Shown here one piece after another: positions 1 through 5,108 of a stretch of DNA of 6,637 nucleotides. Origin of the DNA: Terriglobia bacterium (GTDB taxonomy: Bacteria > Acidobacteriota > Terriglobia > UBA7540); assembly GCA_020072905.1 (NCBI GenBank), contig JAIQGB010000249.1, forward strand, positions 1-6,637. The letters run 5' to 3'. Within the stretch, counting starts at the first letter, position 1, and every line of letters starts with the position of its first letter. The notes below the pieces were generated by a model that saw nothing but the letters and a program-made list of their open reading frames with translations, searched no databases and was not told the origin of the DNA. The position numbers and the translations under genes are program-made.

Positions 1-375
1 ATCGTCCAGCGCGGTCACGCGATCGAATGCCGCATCAACGCGGAGGACCCGGCGAACGATTTCCGCCCCTCGCCGGGGAAAATCACCGACTTTCACATGC
101 CGGGAGGATTCGGGGTCAGGGTCGATACACACGCCTACGCCGGGTACACCGTTCCCCCGTACTACGATTCGCTGACCGCGAAGCTGATCGTGTACGCGCA
201 AACCCGCGAAGGGGCGATAAACAAGATGGCGGGGGCGCTCGAGGAATTTGTGATCGAAGGAATCAAGACGACGATCCCGTTCCACCGCCAGGTGATGCAG
301 AACGAGAAATTCCGCAGCGGCCGGTTTGATACGAGCTTTCTTGATACGTTCATTTTCGTAACACCCGGCGACTAA
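1..375 (+). CDS. accC: Biotin carboxylase, C-terminal part (5' end outside window)
   Basis: This is the last 124 codons of the acetyl-CoA carboxylase biotin carboxylase subunit, open from base 1 to the TAA at 373-375. The cytoplasmic enzyme uses ATP and bicarbonate to carboxylate biotin on AccB, the first step of malonyl-CoA and fatty acid synthesis. The fragment covers the C-terminal domain that follows the ATP-grasp. It shows ECRINAEDP (fragment residues 9-17), PSPGKIT (23-29), PGGFGVRVD (34-42) and AGYTVPPYYDS (46-56), all closely matching E. coli AccC. The Arg in FGVR (fragment residue 40) corresponds to the bicarbonate-binding Arg338 of E. coli. The catalytic EMNxRxQVEH segment lies upstream, outside the window. 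The reading frame is intact and ends with a short tail after the conserved domain. accB would be expected just upstream, but this cannot be seen here. Family assignment is very secure; the symbol assumes the single-domain AccC rather than a pyruvate or propionyl-CoA carboxylase subunit. Confidence 0.95.
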   Translation: MVQRGHAIECRINAEDPANDFRPSPGKITDFHMPGGFGVRVDTHAYAGYTVPPYYDSLTAKLIVYAQTREGAINKMAGALEEFVIEGIKTTIPFHRQVMQNEKFRSGRFDTSFLDTFIFVTPGD

Positions 376-377
376 CA

Positions 378-395
378 CCGCGCACGGTGCGCCGG
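378..395 (+). other. Small GC-rich hairpin just after accC
   Basis: The arms pair as CCG-CGCA / TGCG-C-CGG around a CGG loop, giving about 7 bp with one bulged base, starting 2 bp after the accC stop. No T-tract follows, so it is not a convincing intrinsic terminator. It could act as a weak pause or an mRNA-stabilising 3' structure between accC and gcvH. No promoter consensus is visible in the 83-bp gap, so readthrough from accC into gcvH is possible. Confidence 0.3.
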
Positions 396-458
396 CTCAA
401 CGATCACGCCGCTCTCAGGCGGGAGCATCACTGACTCCTGAAGAAAGGGCTCTCAATC

Positions 459-851
459 ATGAATTTTCCGGACAACCTGAAGTATACGAAGGACCACGAA
501 TGGATCCGCGTGGACGAGAACATCGGCACGATCGGGATCACGGATTACGCGCAGAAGGAACTGGGTGATATCGTCTTCGTCGAACTGCCCAAAGCCGGCG
601 ATCACGTCACGGCAAAGGAGTCGTTCGGGACGGTGGAATCCGTGAAGGCGGTTTCCGAGATCTATTCCCCGGTGGACGGCGAAGTGGTCGCGGCCAACCC
701 CAAGGTGCAGGCAAGCCCCGAATTGCTCAACGCCGACCCCCACGGCGACGCCTGGCTCATCCGCGTGCGCCTGGCGGACCGCAGCGACATTGAAGGACTG
801 ATGACCGCCGAAGACTACGAAGCGTATATCAGCCAGGAAAAGGCCCACTGA
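459..851 (+). CDS. gcvH: Glycine cleavage system H protein
   Basis: GcvH is the small lipoyl carrier of the glycine cleavage system. Its swinging arm takes the aminomethyl group from the P-protein and passes it to GcvT and then to the lipoamide dehydrogenase. The protein is 130 aa, the normal family length (about 125-130). Visible hallmarks are HEWIR (13-17), GITDYAQKELGDIVFVELP (26-44), the lipoylation motif ESVKAVSE with lipoyl Lys63, and SPVDGEV followed by LLNADPHGDAWLIRV. The ATG at 459 is supported by an AAAGGG Shine-Dalgarno-like run (444-449), 9 nt upstream, and by the typical N-terminus (NFPDNLKYTKDHEW). Its TGA overlaps the next ATG by one base (TGATG), indicating translational coupling to gcvPA. 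All key residues are present, so it should be functional. Lipoylation enzymes are not in the window. Confidence 0.98.
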   Translation: MNFPDNLKYTKDHEWIRVDENIGTIGITDYAQKELGDIVFVELPKAGDHVTAKESFGTVESVKAVSEIYSPVDGEVVAANPKVQASPELLNADPHGDAWLIRVRLADRSDIEGLMTAEDYEAYISQEKAH

Positions 852-2245
852 TGCGTTATCTTCCCAACTCCCCGGCCGAGCGCGCCGCCATGCTCGAAGC
901 CACGGGACACCGTTCCATCGAAGAGCTTTTCAATCAAATTCCCGACAACCTGAAGTTGCGCGGGCCGCTCAACCTGCCCGGGCCACTCTCCGAGCCCGAG
1001 ATTCTGGAATTCTTTCGCCAGGCGGCCAGCCAGAGCAGCCGCGACTATGTCTCGCTGCTGGGCGCGGGCGCCTACACCCACTACCGTCCCGTGGCCGTCG
1101 ATGCGCTGATCTCGCGCGGGGAATTCTTTACCGCGTACACCCCCTACCAGGCCGAACTCGCCCAAGGGACGCTCCAGGCGATGTTCGAGTTCCAGACGCT
1201 GATCACGCAACTGACGGGCATGGAGGTCTCGAACGCCTCGCTCTACGACGGCTCGACAGCCACCACCGAAGCCGTGCTGATGGCCCTGCGCATTACCGGC
1301 CGTGAGAAAGTCGTCGTGGCGCGCACGCTTCATCCCGAATACCGGGAGGTGCTCGCCACCTATGTCCGCCACCAGAACGTCGAGGTCGCGGAGATTCCCT
1401 GCGCCCCCTCTGGTCAGGCGGACTTGTCGAAACTCGAGGCGGCGCTGACGCGGGAGACGGCCGCCGTGGTGATCCAGTCACCGAACTTCTTCGGCGCGCT
1501 CGAGCCCATTCGTCAGGTCGCCGAGCTTGCCCACCAGCAGGGCGCCCTGCTGATTGTCTCGATTGCTGAGCCACTCTCGCTGGGCATCATTCAGCCGCCA
1601 CGCGACGCGGATATCGTCTGCGGCGAGGCGCAGTCTTTTGGAGTCCCCGTAGCCTTTGGCGGACCTTACGTGGGATTTCTCGCCTGTCGCGAAAAGCTCG
1701 TGCGCCAGATGCCCGGCCGTCTGGTCGGGCAGACTTCGGACTCCGCGGCCCGTCGCGGATTTGTGTTGACCCTGGCGACGCGCGAGCAGCACATCCGCCG
1801 CGAAAAGGCCACGTCGAACATTTGCACGAACCAATCGCTCTGTGCGCTGGCGGCAACGATCTATTTGTGCCTGCTGGGGAAAAAGGGACTGAAGGCGCTG
1901 GCGGAGCAAAACCTTGCCAAGGCGCATTATGCCGCCGAGCAGTTGCGCGCCGTGCCCGGAGTCGCCACACCATTCTCAGCGCCATTCTTCAACGAGTTTG
2001 TAGTGAAAGTTCCGGGCGAGGCAGAAGGACTGCTCGCCGCGCTACGCGACGAGAAAATCATCGGCGGGCTGAACCTCGCGAGATTCTATCCTGAATTAAA
2101 GAATCATCTGCTCGTTTGCGTTACGGAGACCGTGAGCCGCGCAGCCATCGACCGGATGCGCGAGGTCTATCGCCGAATCCAGACGCAATCGAATTCGAGT
2201 GGCTCGGCAGCCGAAATCCCATCAGCTTCCGTCGCACGCAACTGA
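851..2245 (+). CDS. gcvPA: Glycine dehydrogenase (decarboxylating) subunit 1
   Basis: This is the alpha subunit of the two-subunit P-protein. With GcvPB it forms an alpha2-beta2 enzyme that decarboxylates glycine and loads the aminomethyl group onto GcvH lipoate. It has the aminotransferase fold of the P-protein N-terminal half but does not carry the PLP lysine. Conserved blocks seen are YLPNSPAER (3-11), LLGAGAYTHYRP (69-80), YTPYQAELAQGTLQ (96-109), FQTLITQLTGMEVSNASLYDG (114-134), FGGPYVGFLA (269-278), MPGRLVGQT (287-295) and TREQHIRREKATSNICTNQ (310-328). The last of these is a strong GcvPA signature. The 464 aa are slightly longer than the usual 440-450, because of a Ser/Ala-rich tail of about 18 residues after YRRIQ. 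The start ATG shares its A with the gcvH stop, and an AAAAGG run (838-843) ends 7 nt upstream. The frame is intact, with no missing blocks. Confidence 0.97.
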   Translation: MRYLPNSPAERAAMLEATGHRSIEELFNQIPDNLKLRGPLNLPGPLSEPEILEFFRQAASQSSRDYVSLLGAGAYTHYRPVAVDALISRGEFFTAYTPYQAELAQGTLQAMFEFQTLITQLTGMEVSNASLYDGSTATTEAVLMALRITGREKVVVARTLHPEYREVLATYVRHQNVEVAEIPCAPSGQADLSKLEAALTRETAAVVIQSPNFFGALEPIRQVAELAHQQGALLIVSIAEPLSLGIIQPPRDADIVCGEAQSFGVPVAFGGPYVGFLACREKLVRQMPGRLVGQTSDSAARRGFVLTLATREQHIRREKATSNICTNQSLCALAATIYLCLLGKKGLKALAEQNLAKAHYAAEQLRAVPGVATPFSAPFFNEFVVKVPGEAEGLLAALRDEKIIGGLNLARFYPELKNHLLVCVTETVSRAAIDRMREVYRRIQTQSNSSGSAAEIPSASVARN

Positions 2246-2248
2246 AAA

Positions 2249-3736
2249 ATGGAAAACCGCATCCGCCACGCCCGAACTCACATCACTCGTAACGAAGACC
2301 TGATCTTCGAGCGCACCTCGCCCGGCAAGTCCGGCGTGGAACTTCCCCCACTCGATGTCCCGAGCGTCCCTGCCGACCAGCTACTGGGTTCGGACTTCCA
2401 TCGCGACGAGGTCGAGGGTTTTCCGGAGGTCTCGGAACTCGAAGTCATCCGCCACTTCACGCGGCTCTCCACGTGGAACTACGGCGTCGATACCGGCCTC
2501 TATCCGCTCGGCTCCTGCACCATGAAGTACAACCCGCGGGTGAACGAAGTCGTAGCGCGCCTGGACGGGCTCGCCACCGACCATCCCTATGCGCCGGAAG
2601 CGCTCGCGCAGGGATGCCTGAGAGTTCTCCACGAAACGGCACGCTGCCTGGCGGAGATCACCGGCATGGATGCCGTCTCACTCCAGCCCGCCGCCGGCGC
2701 GCAGGGCGAACTGACGGGCATCCTGATGATTCGCGCCTGCCTCGCCGAGCGCGGCAACCCGCGAAAGTACATTCTGATTCCCGACTCGGCGCATGGCACC
2801 AACCCGGCGAGCGCGACCATCTCCGGCTACGAGGTTCGGAACATCAAGTCAAACGCGCAAGGTTGCGTCGATCTCGCCGAACTCGACCGCGCCCTGACCG
2901 AGGACGTCGCGGGATTAATGTTGACCAATCCCAACACTCTGGGGATTTTCGAGGCGAAGATTGCCGAGATTTGCGAGCTCGTGCACTCGCGTGGCGGGCT
3001 CGTCTACATGGATGGCGCAAATATGAACGCCCTGGTGGGCGTGGCTCGGCCGGCGGACTTCGGCGTGGACGTCATGCACCTGAACCTGCACAAGACCTTC
3101 ACCACGCCACACGGCGGCGGCGGGCCCGGCTCCGGACCCGTGGCGGTGAAGAGATTTCTTGAGCCGTATTTGCCCTTGCCGGTGGTGGAAAAAACCGCAG
3201 ACGGAACTTATCGGCTCGATTCAAGCCGTCCGAAGAGCATCGGGCGCGTCCGCGCCTTCTGCGGGAACTTCGGCATGGCCGTGCGCGCGCTCGCCTACAT
3301 TCTCGCCAACGGTTACGAAGGGCTCCGGCAGACGACCGAAGACGCCGTGCTGAATGCCAACTACGTGATGACGCGGCTGAAGGACCTCTACGACCTTCCC
3401 TACGACCAGCCCTGCATGCACGAGTGCGTTTTTTCCGACCGCCGCCAAGCCGCACGCGGGGTGCGCACCATGGATATCGCCAAGCGCCTGATCGATTACG
3501 GTTTCCACCCTTACACGACGGCGTTCCCGCTCATCGTCTCCGGCGCGCTGATGATCGAGCCCACCGAAAGTGCCGGCAAAACGGAACTGGATGAATTCAT
3601 CGAAGCCATGCGCGCGATCGCCGAGGAGATCGAAGAAGACCCGCAGTTTGTCTTGAAGGCTCCCTACTCGACGCGCGTCAGCCGCCTCGACGAGGCCACC
3701 GCTGCCCGCAAGCCCATCCTGCGCTGGAAGCCCTGA
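2249..3736 (+). CDS. gcvPB: Glycine dehydrogenase (decarboxylating) subunit 2, PLP subunit
   Basis: This is the PLP-binding beta subunit of the split P-protein and works with GcvPA and GcvH. The 495 aa fall within the family range (about 480-500). Signatures are LIFERTSPGKSG (18-29), YPLGSCTMKYNP (85-96), SLQPAAGAQGELTG (144-157), DSAHGTNPASAT (179-190), LTNPNTLGIFE (225-235), YMDGANMNA (253-261) and HLNLHKTFTTPHGGGGPG (277-294). Lys282 in HLNLHK is the expected Schiff-base lysine. The C-terminus ends in the conserved-looking ARKPILRWKP. The ATG lies 3 bp after the gcvPA stop and has no good Shine-Dalgarno of its own, so it probably relies on ribosomes finishing gcvPA. About 17 residues precede the conserved LIFE block, slightly more than in many homologues. 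The last 36 coding bases recur 847 bp downstream, beyond vapC (see the repeat entries), so the gene's 3' end was a recombination or insertion point. Confidence 0.97.
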   Translation: MENRIRHARTHITRNEDLIFERTSPGKSGVELPPLDVPSVPADQLLGSDFHRDEVEGFPEVSELEVIRHFTRLSTWNYGVDTGLYPLGSCTMKYNPRVNEVVARLDGLATDHPYAPEALAQGCLRVLHETARCLAEITGMDAVSLQPAAGAQGELTGILMIRACLAERGNPRKYILIPDSAHGTNPASATISGYEVRNIKSNAQGCVDLAELDRALTEDVAGLMLTNPNTLGIFEAKIAEICELVHSRGGLVYMDGANMNALVGVARPADFGVDVMHLNLHKTFTTPHGGGGPGSGPVAVKRFLEPYLPLPVVEKTADGTYRLDSSRPKSIGRVRAFCGNFGMAVRALAYILANGYEGLRQTTEDAVLNANYVMTRLKDLYDLPYDQPCMHECVFSDRRQAARGVRTMDIAKRLIDYGFHPYTTAFPLIVSGALMIEPTESAGKTELDEFIEAMRAIAEEIEEDPQFVLKAPYSTRVSRLDEATAARKPILRWKP

Positions 3737-3739
3737 AGC
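3701..3739 (+). repeat. Direct repeat copy A: 3' end of gcvPB
   Basis: This 39-bp stretch covers the last 12 gcvPB codons, including the stop, plus 3 bp. It matches 4548-4586 at 34 of 39 positions, with a perfect 22-bp core (3708-3729 against 4555-4576). The offset is a constant 847 bp, and both copies run into TGA at the same point. This copy is joined to the full-length gcvPB and serves as its real end. Confidence 0.85.
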
Positions 3740-3748
3740 AGACCCTCC

Positions 3749-3778
3749 GGTGGATGTATACGAGTCTTTCCATCCGCC
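3749..3778 (+). other. Inverted repeat in the gcvPB-vapB gap
   Basis: GGTGGATG (3749-3756) pairs with CATCCGCC (3771-3778) as an 8-bp stem with one G-U pair and a 14-nt loop. It lies after the gcvPB stop and directly before the vapBC -35 box. No T-run follows, so it is at best a weak terminator for the gcv transcript. It may instead slow transcription entering vapBC or be a protein-binding site. Confidence 0.3.
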
Positions 3779-3779
3779 C

Positions 3780-3808
3780 TTGACAGATTTCCGTACATGC
3801 GTTATGGT
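3780..3808 (+). promoter_or_regulatory. vapBC promoter (sigma-70 type)
   Basis: A perfect -35 box TTGACA (3780-3785) is followed, after exactly 17 bp, by TATGGT (3803-3808), which matches 4 of 6 consensus -10 bases including the key first TA and last T. Standard -10 to +1 spacing puts the start at about 3815-3817, on the vapB ATG at 3816. Transcripts would then be leaderless or nearly so. There is no Shine-Dalgarno ahead of the ATG, which agrees with this. The promoter lets vapBC be expressed independently of the gcv cassette upstream. Confidence 0.7.
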
Positions 3809-3816
3809 TTTCCATA
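3803..3816 (+). promoter_or_regulatory. Candidate VapB/VapBC operator
   Basis: A perfect inverted repeat, TATGG-TTTT-CCATA, spans the -10 box and the first base of the vapB start codon. Ribbon-helix-helix antitoxins bind short inverted repeats over their own promoters, and the toxin-antitoxin complex usually represses more strongly. The position would block RNA polymerase directly. The repeat is short (5-bp arms), so the assignment is inference. Confidence 0.45.
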
Positions 3817-4043
3817 TGAAGACAACTTTGCTCATTCCCGACCCGCTCTTCCGACGGCTTAAGCAGCGCGCGCTCGAAAGCGGCGAAACCCTCTCTGCCC
3901 TGGTCGCGGAACTTCTCCGCAAAGGCCTAACAGAGCCTCCCAAGCCCCGGCGTGTGCCGCCCCTGCCAACGTTTGATATGGGCCTGGCGAAGGTGGATGT
4001 GGCAAACCGGGACGCACTCTATGCGGCAATGGAAAGAGGCTAG
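3816..4043 (+). CDS. vapB: VapB-type antitoxin, ribbon-helix-helix
   Basis: This 75-aa protein is the likely antitoxin of a type II toxin-antitoxin pair: it binds and neutralises VapC and represses its own operon. Residues 1-38 (MKTTLLIPDPLFRRLKQRAL and on through SALVAELLRKGL) have the pattern of a ribbon-helix-helix DNA-binding domain: a short beta strand, helix, turn at SGET, second helix. A proline-rich linker follows (about 41-52). The tail DVANRDALYAAME (61-73) resembles the toxin-wrapping C-terminus of VapB proteins. I start at ATG 3816 because the RHH strand begins there and because a TTGACA-N17-TATGGT promoter would start the RNA at this base. In-frame ATGs at 3750 and 3804 would lie in or before the promoter. 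The stop is 2 bp from the vapC start. The class is confident; the exact VapB subfamily is not. Confidence 0.85.
   Translation: MKTTLLIPDPLFRRLKQRALESGETLSALVAELLRKGLTEPPKPRRVPPLPTFDMGLAKVDVANRDALYAAMERG
4034..4039 (+). promoter_or_regulatory. vapC ribosome binding site inside the vapB 3' end
   Basis: AAGAGG lies 6 nt before a TTG at 4046 and 12 nt before an in-frame GTG at 4052. The spacing favours the TTG start for VapC. The site overlaps the last vapB codons, so toxin translation is probably coupled to antitoxin translation and kept low by the rare start codon. Confidence 0.5.
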
Positions 4044-4045
4044 GG

Positions 4046-4492
4046 TTGTTTGTGGCGGACACCAATCTCCTCCTCTACGCAGCGAACCGGCAAGCCCCGG
4101 AGCATCCGGCGGCGAAGGAATTCCTGCGTCAGTGGCGCATGGATACGGAATCATGGTTTGTCACCTGGTCCATCGTTTATGAGTTTTTGCGGGTGGCAAC
4201 CCATCCCAGAATCTTTGAACGGCCGCTTACTATCACCAGGGCCTGGGACTTTATTCTGAGTTTGTTTTCCTCACCTTCCTTTGGCGTATTGACGGAAACG
4301 GACCATCACTCGGAAATCCTTGGCGACCTGGCCCGAGAATATCCCCACATTTGCGGCAACCGAGCGCATGACCTGCATATCGCCGCCGTGATGAAAGAGC
4401 ATGGCATTTCCACGATTTGCACCGCTGATGCCGATTTCCATCAGTTCCGGTTTCTTCGCGTGGTCAATCCGCTGTTGGGCCAACGGTCCTGA
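4046..4492 (+). CDS. vapC: VapC-type PIN-domain ribonuclease toxin
   Basis: This is the predicted toxin partner of VapB: a Mg/Mn-dependent RNase of the PIN fold. Known family members cut tRNA or rRNA, but the target here is unknown. The 148 aa match the length of the VapC group with a VADTNLLLYA-type N-terminus and a late acidic pair. The acidic active-site set is complete: Asp5 (VADTN), Glu46 (VYEFLR), Asp109 (NRAHDLHIAA) and Asp128/Asp130 (CTADADF). The start is TTG at 4046 by Shine-Dalgarno spacing; GTG at 4052 would remove only two residues and still keep the first Asp. The gene follows vapB after 2 bp, the usual antitoxin-first order. It looks intact and active. It is immediately followed by a copy of the gcvPB 3' end, which marks the edge of the inserted or recombined module. 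Confidence 0.92.
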   Translation: MFVADTNLLLYAANRQAPEHPAAKEFLRQWRMDTESWFVTWSIVYEFLRVATHPRIFERPLTITRAWDFILSLFSSPSFGVLTETDHHSEILGDLAREYPHICGNRAHDLHIAAVMKEHGISTICTADADFHQFRFLRVVNPLLGQRS

Positions 4493-4547
4493 ATTCAGCC
4501 CTGCCCAAACCTCGCTCAGATCGTTAGGCACCGTTGAATCCTCCTTG

Positions 4548-4586
4548 GCCGCCGGCAAGCCCATCCTGCGCTGGAAAGCCTGAAGG
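4548..4586 (+). pseudogene. Direct repeat copy B: orphan gcvPB 3'-end remnant
   Basis: Bases 4548-4583 would encode AAGKPILRWKA and a TGA stop, compared with AARKPILRWKP and TGA at the end of gcvPB. The DNA identity is 34/39 with a perfect 22-bp core (4555-4576). The sequence just upstream in the same frame (SLRSLGTVESSL) has only faint resemblance to the matching gcvPB residues (STRVSRLDEAT). No full gcvPB precedes it: the vapC stop is 55 bp upstream. I read it as a leftover gene tail, either the original end displaced by vapBC or an end carried in with the module. A chance or dispersed repeat is less likely because frame and stop are conserved. Confidence 0.65.
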
Positions 4587-4635
4587 CTCGTCCCCTTCAC
4601 ACCCGCCGGCAGGGAGGCTGCGACCTCGCCATTTC

Positions 4636-4691
4636 CCCCTTGATCTTGCGGGGCAAACGTACTAGCCTACGATCTCGCGAGATTGAAGGGG
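4636..4691 (+). other. Long imperfect hairpin upstream of the terminator
   Basis: The arm 4636-4650 (CCCCTTGATCTTGCG) pairs with 4676-4691 (CGCGAGATTGAAGGGG) over 15 base pairs. There is one bulged G (4685) and two G-U pairs, and a 25-nt loop. The 3' arm also contains most of a perfect 12-bp palindrome, ATCTCGCGAGAT (4672-4683). Its last three bases are shared with the first arm of the terminator hairpin, so the two structures partly compete. It could be a processed 3' UTR structure or part of a small RNA. Confidence 0.5.
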
Positions 4692-4713
4692 CGGGCCGTG
4701 GGCTCGCCCTTTT
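4689..4713 (+). terminator. Intrinsic (Rho-independent) terminator
   Basis: GGGCGGGCC (4689-4697) and GGCTCGCCC (4701-4709) form a 9-bp GC-rich stem with one G-U pair around a GTG loop, followed at once by TTTT (4710-4713). This is a textbook + strand terminator. It most likely ends the vapBC transcript (and any gcv readthrough) about 200 bp after the vapC stop. On the opposite strand the stem is followed by a poor T-tract, so it is probably one-directional. Confidence 0.8.
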
Positions 4714-4747
4714 GGCGTTTGGGGGGGACAGTGGCGGACCTGCAGAT

Positions 4748-4779
4748 TTGAAAAACGAACCCAAAAAGTCTTTTAGAAT
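4748..4779 (+). promoter_or_regulatory. Weak candidate promoter for the structured segment
   Basis: TTGAAA (4748-4753) and TAGAAT (4774-4779) resemble -35 and -10 boxes, but the 20-bp spacing is longer than the 16-18 bp optimum. The boxes sit in an unusually A/T-rich patch for this window. The predicted start, near 4785-4787, falls just before the first helix arm at 4788. That fits an RNA whose 5' end pairs with its 3' part. Confidence 0.3.
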
Positions 4780-4787
4780 CAATAAGC

Positions 4788-4898
4788 CCTCCTCAGGGAC
4801 ATCGGTAAAGGCCCCTGTGGCTAGGCTTAGAGGGCGGACAATATGTCCCCTCTTGAGTTCGTGCTGCCCTGTCCCCAGAGGGAGGCATACGACTCCCT
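4788..4898 (+). ncRNA. Candidate structured RNA, family not recognised
   Basis: An outer stem pairs 4788-4793 (CCTCCT) with 4880-4885 (GGGAGG) and 4796-4801 (GGGACA) with 4870-4875 (TGTCCC), across a small internal loop. It encloses a strong hairpin in which 4829-4840 (AGAGG-GC-GGACA) pairs with 4844-4853 (TGTCC-CCTCT) around an ATA loop. Alternative pairings exist: AGGGAG (4879-4884) can pair with CTCCCT (4893-4898), and the GGACA and TGTCC elements can swap partners. I compared it from memory with 6S, SRP, tmRNA, RNase P and common riboswitch cores (glycine, SAM, cobalamin, TPP, c-di-GMP) and recognised none. It could be an unassigned small RNA, a switch-like leader, or a REP-type palindromic repeat. 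It lies more than 200 bp before the next gene. Confidence 0.3.
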
Positions 4899-5108
4899 GG
4901 CGCATGCCGGGCACGTCAGCCTGCCCTACTTCTGGCGGCCGAAGCGATCGGCAAATCCTATCATGCCCGCCCGCCGGATCGGCGCGCAACCGGAGCGGTT
5001 TTAGTCACGGCTTTCCCCGGTTTATTTGCGCTTTACATTCAGCCGGATTACCGCGATTGGGCCTTATCTTCATCCATTCGTGCGTTACACGGGGAGTAGA
5101 GAGCGTTG

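Larger units (their letters stand above)
4584..5108. other. Non-coding interval between the vapBC region and the exported-protein gene
   Basis: This stretch of about 525 bp contains no reading frame that resembles a known protein or has a good ribosome site. The open frames across it on both strands look like high-GC chance frames. It holds a long hairpin, a strong terminator and a multi-helix segment, listed separately. From about 4900 to 5090 I see only short GC-rich inverted repeats. No convincing promoter is found for the downstream gene: TTTACA at 5032-5037 has no -10 at a suitable distance. Confidence 0.6.

Noticed and set aside
376..458. Glycine riboswitch ahead of gcvH
   Set aside because: The gap is only 83 bp and lacks the conserved aptamer core; only a small hairpin is present.
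815..1372. 185-codon minus-strand open frame opposite gcvH and gcvPA
   Set aside because: It is a shadow of strongly conserved coding sequence on the + strand, with no supporting motif or ribosome site.
3750..3815. Upstream in-frame ATGs (3750, 3804) as the vapB start
   Set aside because: They lie in or before the -35/-10 promoter elements and would add residues in front of the ribbon-helix-helix beta strand that do not look like part of the family.
3221..3943. 240-codon minus-strand open frame opposite gcvPB and vapB
   Set aside because: It is antisense to two well-supported genes and shows no family motifs; it is a frame shadow of high-GC coding sequence.
3730..4554. Insertion sequence or integrase-bearing element between the gcvPB tail repeats
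   Set aside because: Only vapB and vapC are encoded there; no transposase, integrase or terminal inverted repeats are visible.
4271..4600. 109-codon minus-strand open frame opposite the vapC 3' half, considered as an antisense regulator
   Set aside because: There is no promoter or ribosome site and no resemblance to a known protein; VapC on the + strand has a full active site.
4597..4989. 130-codon minus-strand open frame in the same interval
   Set aside because: It has no recognisable motifs, no ribosome site, and a composition rich in Arg, Pro and Gly as expected by chance; it also crosses the palindromic structures.
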